Shown here piece by piece: positions 22,173 through 27,143 of a stretch of 27,143 nucleotides of DNA. The stretch comes from an uncultured Alphaproteobacteria bacterium. GTDB lineage: Bacteria; Pseudomonadota; Alphaproteobacteria; Rs-D84. Made by a program: the position numbers and the translations under genes. Numbering within the stretch: the stretch's first letter is position 1; each line of letters starts with the position of its first letter. Below the pieces are notes generated by a model that saw only the letters and a list, made by a program, of their open reading frames with translations, did no database searches and was not told where the DNA came from. The stretch is from positions 1-27,143 of the forward strand of contig CAMOTP010000005.1 in assembly GCA_946625925.1 (NCBI GenBank), given 5' to 3'.

Positions 22173-24590
22173 TTAATTCATATCTAACGGTGGGAAACAA
22201 TCGCCACCACCATCAGGACAACAATTGAAACCTTGGTCGCCCATATCTGTATATGTTTCGCCCGGACAACAACCATTTGCATCAGGCGCCTGACCATCAC
22301 AATCCAAACTGCCAACAGGTTCTGGTGCCGCTGATGCAGGTTTTGCAAATGGATTTTTGATGGTTTCGCCATCGTCTTCATACTGTAATCCTAAAATTTC
22401 AGTATTATATGCTTTGGTTTGTTCTTCGGTTCTATCGTCCGCAGTACCATAAGTTTTTTGGAATGTTTGTTGTTGATTTTGATATAACACATCCTGTTTA
22501 ACTTGGTTTTTAGCTTTATAATTCATTGCCTGACAATAAGCCAACACCGTTCTATAGTCATATCCAGCCTGTGAAATATCTGTCGCTTTACCGTCTGCAA
22601 CAGTCCAAATACCATTTTTCTGTTCACAGTAAACATCTAATTTGAATGAACGTACCTGACCAGTCCAAGAAGAATCTTTTTCATCTATAAACAAACCGCT
22701 ACCTGCACGCACACTTGCCCATGTACGACGTTTTTTATTATCTGGGTATGCGGCTATTGCACATTTTTTTCCTTTGTTTTCGTCTCCGCACGTTGCAATT
22801 AAATCCACAGGTGAATACACAGTAATACGGGTCCCCGCAGCAATAGAAAATGGTGGCACCGTATTATCTAATGCATCAACCATTAATTTTTGTGCAACTT
22901 GATTCCAAGCAGATATAACTTCATTTTTTGCCAATTCAGATGAACGTACCGTACCAGATTGAACAACGGTATTGTTATCTAAATCTATTTGATTAACAAA
23001 AGTATCTGCAATTGGTGCAATCATATTTACTGCTGCTGGTATAACTGCTGTTAACAAAGGCATAACCATTTGTTCAATATAATCTGTACTGCCGTATCCA
23101 GGGACACCAACGCGACCTTGTGAATCAGCAGAGTATGGATCTTGGCCGGTATCAAAATTAAATTCAACACCATCTGGACGAATAAACTGATACCATTTTA
23201 TTTGCATACGTCCAATTGATTTATACGGCCCCGGCAATTCACCAGTTAAATACCCCATCAACAATGTTCCTGTTGGTATTATAACCGTACGTCCATTATC
23301 AGAATATACATTTCTATCAACAGTCGCGCGAACAGGAATACCTGTGTTGCTATCGCATTTTCCATTTGGACAATACACAGATGGATCTGCACGAACATCC
23401 GATACAATTGTTGCTGGAATTGGTTTAAATTGACGCAATATAAATGTTCTGTCATATGGTCTGGATGAATATACAGATTCACCGGATTCAGCGGAACCAT
23501 TTAACGCAATCAAATCCAAAGTATTTTCTTTAAAGTTCATAAAACCACCATCATCACCACCTGATGGCTTGAATGTACCTTTTAAATTACTCATCCCATT
23601 CAACGTACCGTTTTCATCGCCTGCTATTGTTGTAGCACGTTTGGCAACATTACCTGGTTTTGATTTCAATTTTGGTGCAGACACAATATCAGCAGTATAT
23701 CCTATATGATCAACATCTGTCCCAATCTTTTTGCCTTTACCGTCAATACTTGTGATTATGCCAGTTGCAGGATTATAAATTCCTGTTGGTTTATTACATG
23801 CAGTATCGCTGAAAGGATGAAATTCATAACGACCATCTTTTGGTTTTATCCAACCGCTTTGTACACCGGACAAATCATACCCAGGCATAGCAAAGTCAGA
23901 ACATTTTTCCGCTGGTTTACTACGTACAGGTTCAACAGGTTTTGGTTCAAATATATTCTTGTTAGCACCAATAATAGGATTGGTGGTTTTTGGTTTTTCA
24001 ATCGGTTCCGGCTCAGGCTCTGGTTCCGGTTCTGACTCAGGTTCAGGTTCTGGTTCTGGCTCTGGTTCTGGTTCTGATGCTATAATACCATTTACACCAA
24101 CTGGGATAACTATTTTTGTATTTTGTGGATTTGTATCTTTTGAATCATCTTTATCGTGCCATTCAATCAGTAATGTCACATTTCCAGAAATACCGGCATC
24201 GCTAGGCGCAAAAGATACCTCTACTAAACAAGGTATGGCTTTATTTACATTATAATTTTTACATCCGGCTGTTTTTGCAGAAAAACCCTTAACCGAATCT
24301 TGTACACTCACAGAATCAATAACAGCATCATACGTTGCGTTAATTTTAAAGGTTTGATTTGCTTTTTCACCAATTTTCGTGTTTGTAAAATTTGCAGCAT
24401 CTGGGGTTATTATCAATTTTACATCGCGATTATCTTGTGCACCAACAAGTGGCACATCTGTTGGTTTGTTAATCAGCAAAAAGAACAATATCAACACAAC
24501 AACAAAAGCAGCAATCAACAACATCCAGCGAATCGCTTTAGGTGTTGTATCAAAAGTTTCTTTTAATTTATCTGTTACTTTATTTGCCAT
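22173..24590 (-). CDS. virB10: type IV secretion VirB10/TrbI/DotG-like protein with extra domains
   Basis: An 805-residue core-complex protein that in VirB10 links the inner and outer membranes. A cytoplasmic N-terminus leads to one membrane helix (about 21-40). Next comes a beta-rich periplasmic domain (about 56-168) with a ...CLVEVSFAPSDAGISGNVTL segment reminiscent of Ig-like ASH/HYDIN domains, then twelve Glu-Pro dipeptides (173-196, one is Glu-Ser). The VirB10 domain spans about 385-600, with IPVRATVDRNVYSDNGRTVI, then IPTGTLLMGYLTG and a hydrophobic antenna-like MPLLTAVIPAAVNMIAP. Beyond it are ~200 further residues ending in a cysteine-rich tail with NGCCPG and NCCPDGGGDC. VirB10 usually has ~380-450 residues. 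The gene follows virB9 by 39 bases; the ribosome binding site is weak. Confidence 0.82.
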   Translation of the reverse strand: MANKVTDKLKETFDTTPKAIRWMLLIAAFVVVLILFFLLINKPTDVPLVGAQDNRDVKLIITPDAANFTNTKIGEKANQTFKINATYDAVIDSVSVQDSVKGFSAKTAGCKNYNVNKAIPCLVEVSFAPSDAGISGNVTLLIEWHDKDDSKDTNPQNTKIVIPVGVNGIIASEPEPEPEPEPEPESEPEPEPEPEPIEKPKTTNPIIGANKNIFEPKPVEPVRSKPAEKCSDFAMPGYDLSGVQSGWIKPKDGRYEFHPFSDTACNKPTGIYNPATGIITSIDGKGKKIGTDVDHIGYTADIVSAPKLKSKPGNVAKRATTIAGDENGTLNGMSNLKGTFKPSGGDDGGFMNFKENTLDLIALNGSAESGESVYSSRPYDRTFILRQFKPIPATIVSDVRADPSVYCPNGKCDSNTGIPVRATVDRNVYSDNGRTVIIPTGTLLMGYLTGELPGPYKSIGRMQIKWYQFIRPDGVEFNFDTGQDPYSADSQGRVGVPGYGSTDYIEQMVMPLLTAVIPAAVNMIAPIADTFVNQIDLDNNTVVQSGTVRSSELAKNEVISAWNQVAQKLMVDALDNTVPPFSIAAGTRITVYSPVDLIATCGDENKGKKCAIAAYPDNKKRRTWASVRAGSGLFIDEKDSSWTGQVRSFKLDVYCEQKNGIWTVADGKATDISQAGYDYRTVLAYCQAMNYKAKNQVKQDVLYQNQQQTFQKTYGTADDRTEEQTKAYNTEILGLQYEDDGETIKNPFAKPASAAPEPVGSLDCDGQAPDANGCCPGETYTDMGDQGFNCCPDGGGDCFPPLDMN
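24003..24074 (-). repeat. hexanucleotide-type repeat coding (Glu-Pro)12 stalk
   Basis: Twelve in-frame six-base units coding Glu-Pro (one Glu-Ser) in virB10. Pro codons alternate CCA, CCG and CCT and Glu codons GAA and GAG, so the units are diverged at DNA level. Such stalks usually act as stiff spacers across the periplasm. Confidence 0.85.
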
Positions 24591-24629
24591 ATTTATCTAT
24601 CCATTATTATATGCGATAAAACAATTCGT

Positions 24630-26147
24630 TTACTGTATTCTTACGACACGACAACCTGACACTTGGAATTTTATTAACTTATCACACAACGTTTGTGCAG
24701 TATCAATATCAGCTATTGGTCCAATACGTAAACGGAATAATTTCGCTGTCGAAGATCTGGAACCTAATTCACCGACGCCTTGTTCATCAATAGCAAAGAA
24801 CACTTTGTCTTGATATGGGGTCAATAATCCAGAACCACTATCACCACTGAATTTTACCAATAAATCAGACCAATAATCTTCTAATGCCTTCATATTTGTA
24901 TCCGATGCAATTTCCACTGCAACACCGACTTGATTAGAAGATATTAACGGAACATTGGATTGTGGTAAATACGAACCCGCTGTATCACGTTGTGTTGGTA
25001 TCATAGATGTGCCCGATGATGTTGTACCTGTTGTTGGGGCACTTGGCGCAACATAACCTGCTGGCATATACATACCTGTACCAGATGGATTTTGTGTGTC
25101 AGACATGTACACAGGTGTTCCACCATAATTCATCGCTGAATTATCAATAGCGGTCATTTCGGCACCATACGCAATATTATTCAATGACTGATTTGACATC
25201 ATACTTTGTGCAACATTTGCTTCTGCCAAGGCCATCACAGATGCTGTATCTGCAATCAAGAAAGGTTTTTCACGTTTTTTAATACATACAATACGTTGTC
25301 CACTGCGTAATACCATATCACCCACTGCTTCAACAATTAACAAACGACCATCTTGACCATCTGTACGAAATCCCACTGGTGATTCCCCACCTTCGATTAA
25401 CAAAGATACAACAGGACGTTGTGTCATTGCGATAACCTTGTCGCCAAAGTCAATATATGTAAAGATTTTATCACGCCATACACGTTCTGGGGCAATAACA
25501 TAATCATCAGGATTTGGCACGAATATATCCAAATCAAATCTGAATTCCGAAGGATCAATCTTCATAGATTTTATCCATGCATAATCTTCACCATCAACAC
25601 CAACAGTACTGGATGCCGGTGCTGCTTTTTTAAATATAGAATTCATTCCACCTGATGTTCTTGCTGTATCAACTGTTGCATTACCCACAGATGCACCATT
25701 ATCTAAAACAACATCGACCTGCGAATAAGATATTTCATCAGCATCAACACCGCCACGGTTATCCAGGTAAAATATATATTTATTACCAGATTTTCCGGTA
25801 ACAATCATATTTGTATCCGATTCTGTTGCTTCTTTTGGTGTTAAATAAAAAGTTCTATCGCCCTGGGTTGCTTCTATTTGATATAAAGATTGGTCGCCAA
25901 TAACTGCGTCAGCGACTTGTTCGCCATTTGGCAAGGTAACCATCGTCACCATCCCATTGCGTAATCTTAATGGTAACACAGAACCAGGTGACCATGATAA
26001 TTGTGCGTATCCAGGTTTTACACTGCCAGGTGCCATATTTGCAGTAGGATTTTCCCATGCTTTTTGCATACCTTTGGCACAGACAATATCCACAGATGCC
26101 AACACAACTAAACACATCAAACCGCTTATCTTTAAAAATTTAAGCAT
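24630..26147 (-). CDS. virB9: VirB9/TrbG/CagX-like type IV secretion protein with SPOR domain
   Basis: A 505-residue secreted protein with a signal peptide ending near VCA|K (residue 24). The VirB9 N-domain (about 45-135) shows GMVTMVTLPNGEQVADAVIGD, then FYLTPKEATESDTNMIV and YIFYLDNRGG. The C-domain (about 200-290) has PERVWRDKIFTYIDFGD. VirB9 forms the outer part of the core ring. A low-complexity linker rich in Ser, Thr, Gly, Pro, Met (about 305-400) leads to a C-terminal SPOR-like domain (about 405-505) with KLFRLRIGPIADIDTAQTLC. Classical VirB9 is under 300 residues and lacks this. AAGGAAGG precedes the ATG; the virB8-like gene ends 24 bases upstream. Confidence 0.83.
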   Translation of the reverse strand: MLKFLKISGLMCLVVLASVDIVCAKGMQKAWENPTANMAPGSVKPGYAQLSWSPGSVLPLRLRNGMVTMVTLPNGEQVADAVIGDQSLYQIEATQGDRTFYLTPKEATESDTNMIVTGKSGNKYIFYLDNRGGVDADEISYSQVDVVLDNGASVGNATVDTARTSGGMNSIFKKAAPASSTVGVDGEDYAWIKSMKIDPSEFRFDLDIFVPNPDDYVIAPERVWRDKIFTYIDFGDKVIAMTQRPVVSLLIEGGESPVGFRTDGQDGRLLIVEAVGDMVLRSGQRIVCIKKREKPFLIADTASVMALAEANVAQSMMSNQSLNNIAYGAEMTAIDNSAMNYGGTPVYMSDTQNPSGTGMYMPAGYVAPSAPTTGTTSSGTSMIPTQRDTAGSYLPQSNVPLISSNQVGVAVEIASDTNMKALEDYWSDLLVKFSGDSGSGLLTPYQDKVFFAIDEQGVGELGSRSSTAKLFRLRIGPIADIDTAQTLCDKLIKFQVSGCRVVRIQ

Positions 26148-26171
26148 AACTTTCCTTCCTTTTTTAATTCT

Positions 26172-26867
26172 TTAATTTCCGACTCTAATCCAATTTAACG
26201 GGTCATCGTCTATAACTTTGTTCTGTCTATCTATAACTTCATACTTGCTAACGCGTAATCCTAATGGATTTTCCATGCGTTCTGCCCATTTTACAGCATT
26301 TTTAGCAGTTGTTTCTAATTGTACACGCAATTTATATTGTCTTTTAAATGTCTGATCAGCCATAGGTCCATAAGAACATACATAATTAAAAGAAACAACA
26401 TATGCGCCATTTATATTCCTGTCTTCTACGACAGAATGCTGGGCAAAGAAATCAACATTACAAGTTATATCAAAAGCCTCATCCAAGTCTTGGCGTATAA
26501 TATTTGCCATATCTGTCATAGCAAATTTGCCGAAAACTTCGTCCGTAGAACGTGTTTTAATTACACCGTTATTGTTATTTGCCCATTTTGCACGCATAAT
26601 CGCCAGGTCTGGGACAATTTCATTACGTTCACGTACATATTCGCGTATAAATTGTTTTTTGTACAAATCTAAATCTTCCGGCATTTCCGTTAACGTCAGC
26701 TCTTTATCTGCCAGCGACTGTGATTTCAAAAAGAATATCTGTGGTCGATTCAACGGGAACATTTTATCCAACGTAATAATCAACACAACCAACACAACCA
26801 ACGCAGTGGCCATAACAAAGGTCAACAGTCTGGATACTAAAATTGGCGGTTCTACGCGGTCTTGCAC
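26172..26867 (-). CDS. virB8: VirB8-like inner membrane type IV secretion protein
   Basis: Starts at GTG (26867-26865) after a very strong ribosome binding site GGGGGAGGA; the frame is open upstream to an ATG at 26957 but that part overlaps the promoter and codes an unlikely Phe/Tyr-rich lead. The 231-residue product has a short cytoplasmic N-terminus, one membrane helix (about 12-34) and a periplasmic NTF2-like domain with FIREYVRERNEIVPDL followed by MRAKWANNNNGVIKTRSTDEVF and later NFYVCSYGP-like strands (VVSFNYVCSYG). VirB8 is the inner membrane scaffold that contacts VirB9 and VirB10, which are the next two genes. First gene of the operon; divergent from tRNA-Trp. Confidence 0.75.
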   Translation of the reverse strand: MQDRVEPPILVSRLLTFVMATALVVLVVLIITLDKMFPLNRPQIFFLKSQSLADKELTLTEMPEDLDLYKKQFIREYVRERNEIVPDLAIMRAKWANNNNGVIKTRSTDEVFGKFAMTDMANIIRQDLDEAFDITCNVDFFAQHSVVEDRNINGAYVVSFNYVCSYGPMADQTFKRQYKLRVQLETTAKNAVKWAERMENPLGLRVSKYEVIDRQNKVIDDDPLNWIRVGN

Positions 26868-26894
26868 AGGATTCCTCCCCCTTTTATCAAAGTG

Positions 26895-26924
26895 ATTGTA
26901 GACAAAATAATAATACTTGCGCAA
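26895..26924 (-). promoter_or_regulatory. candidate promoter of the secretion operon with palindrome
   Basis: On the minus strand, TTGCGC (26924-26919), an 18-base spacer and TACAAT (26900-26895), 27 bases before the GTG start. The -35 is inside a perfect 10-base palindrome CTTGCGCAAG (26916-26925), a possible operator. Confidence 0.5.
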
Positions 26925-26981
26925 GAAAAAAATAAGATAAAAACAAACAAAATACAAAAAATAAGAATATGAAGATTTTGC

Positions 26982-27010
26982 TTGCGTAAAAATAATTAAA
27001 TCTTTATAAT
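26982..27010 (+). promoter_or_regulatory. candidate promoter of tRNA-Trp
   Basis: TTGCGT (26982-26987), a 17-base spacer and consensus TATAAT (27005-27010), about 78 bases before the tRNA, giving a leader to be removed by processing. An alternative nearer element is TTGATT (27019-27024) with TAGCCT (27041-27046). Confidence 0.6.
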
Positions 27011-27088
27011 ATTTTCGCTTGATTTTTGCTGTGCGTGTGCTAGCCTAGGCAAGAATATCGGTTGTATTATGCACAAAATTGGGTTTGT

Positions 27089-27143
27089 AGGGGCTTAGTT
27101 CAACGGTAGAATATCGGTCTCCAAAACCGCGGATAAGGGTTCG
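27089..27143 (+). tRNA. trnW: tRNA-Trp (CCA anticodon), 3' end cut by window
   Basis: The 5' acceptor strand AGGGGCT (27089-27095), D-arm GTTC/GAAT, and the anticodon stem CGGT/ACCG around loop CTCCAAA give anticodon CCA. The T-arm begins (GGGTTCG) at the window end; about 20 bases are missing. One mismatch (T-C) closes the anticodon stem at the outer pair. Confidence 0.93.

Noticed and set aside
23959..24255. Plus-strand frame with a Gly-Ser repeat
   Set aside because: It is the antisense reading of the Glu-Pro stalk of virB10; it has no ribosome binding site and lies fully inside a well-supported gene.
26868..26957. N-terminal extension of the virB8-like gene
   Set aside because: GTG at 26867 has a GGGGGAGGA site, while the longer form covers the promoter elements and codes a run of Phe and Tyr.

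Overview
The window reads as a chromosomal segment of an AT-rich, compact-genome alphaproteobacterium, probably an uncultured, possibly host- or gut-associated lineage. Evidence for Alphaproteobacteria: a GapR (DUF2312) homologue, an RpoH sigma factor with an RpoH box, the def-fmt-truA arrangement, a ComEC without its hydrolase domain, and a tetratricopeptide-like membrane protein followed by a BamB-like lipoprotein. LpxD, a porin, BamB and LspA show a Gram-negative, lipid A-bearing envelope. No insertion sequence, phage gene or CRISPR array was seen. The genus cannot be read from the sequence.

Layout. 1-854: partial rmuC (-). 909-3483: def, fmt, two cysteine-rich miniproteins and truA, closely spaced as one operon. 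3452-5431: comEC (-), convergent with and overlapping truA. 5511-7079: pyrG, convergent with a gapR-RNHCP pair (7081-7647, -). 7729-9099: pyruvate kinase. 9135-9386: small membrane protein (-). 9487-12061: D,D-carboxypeptidase with SPOR domain, recR and rsmA. 12116-13825: KefB/C-like antiporter. 13933-17079: lspA, yidC, lpxD (envelope operon). 17214-17780: HD-domain protein. 17823-19756: rpoH followed by a translationally coupled porin (-). 19809-21227: tetratricopeptide-like protein and short BamB-like lipoprotein. 21242-21945: two unidentified small genes (-). 21946-22172: gene-free region with a nested inverted-repeat structure. 22173-26867: type IV secretion core operon virB8-virB9-virB10 (-). 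27089-27143: tRNA-Trp cut by the window end.

Most genes are housekeeping: translation (def, fmt, truA, rsmA, tRNA-Trp), nucleotide and central metabolism (pyrG, pyk), DNA repair or nucleoid (rmuC, recR, gapR), DNA uptake (comEC), and envelope biogenesis (dacA-like, lspA, yidC, lpxD, bamB-like). The most distinctive part is the secretion operon: the VirB9 homologue carries a C-terminal SPOR-like domain, and the VirB10 homologue carries a candidate Ig-like domain, a Glu-Pro stalk and a cysteine-rich C-terminal extension. Three intrinsic terminators share nearly the same stem. All assignments are from reading motifs; no database search was run.
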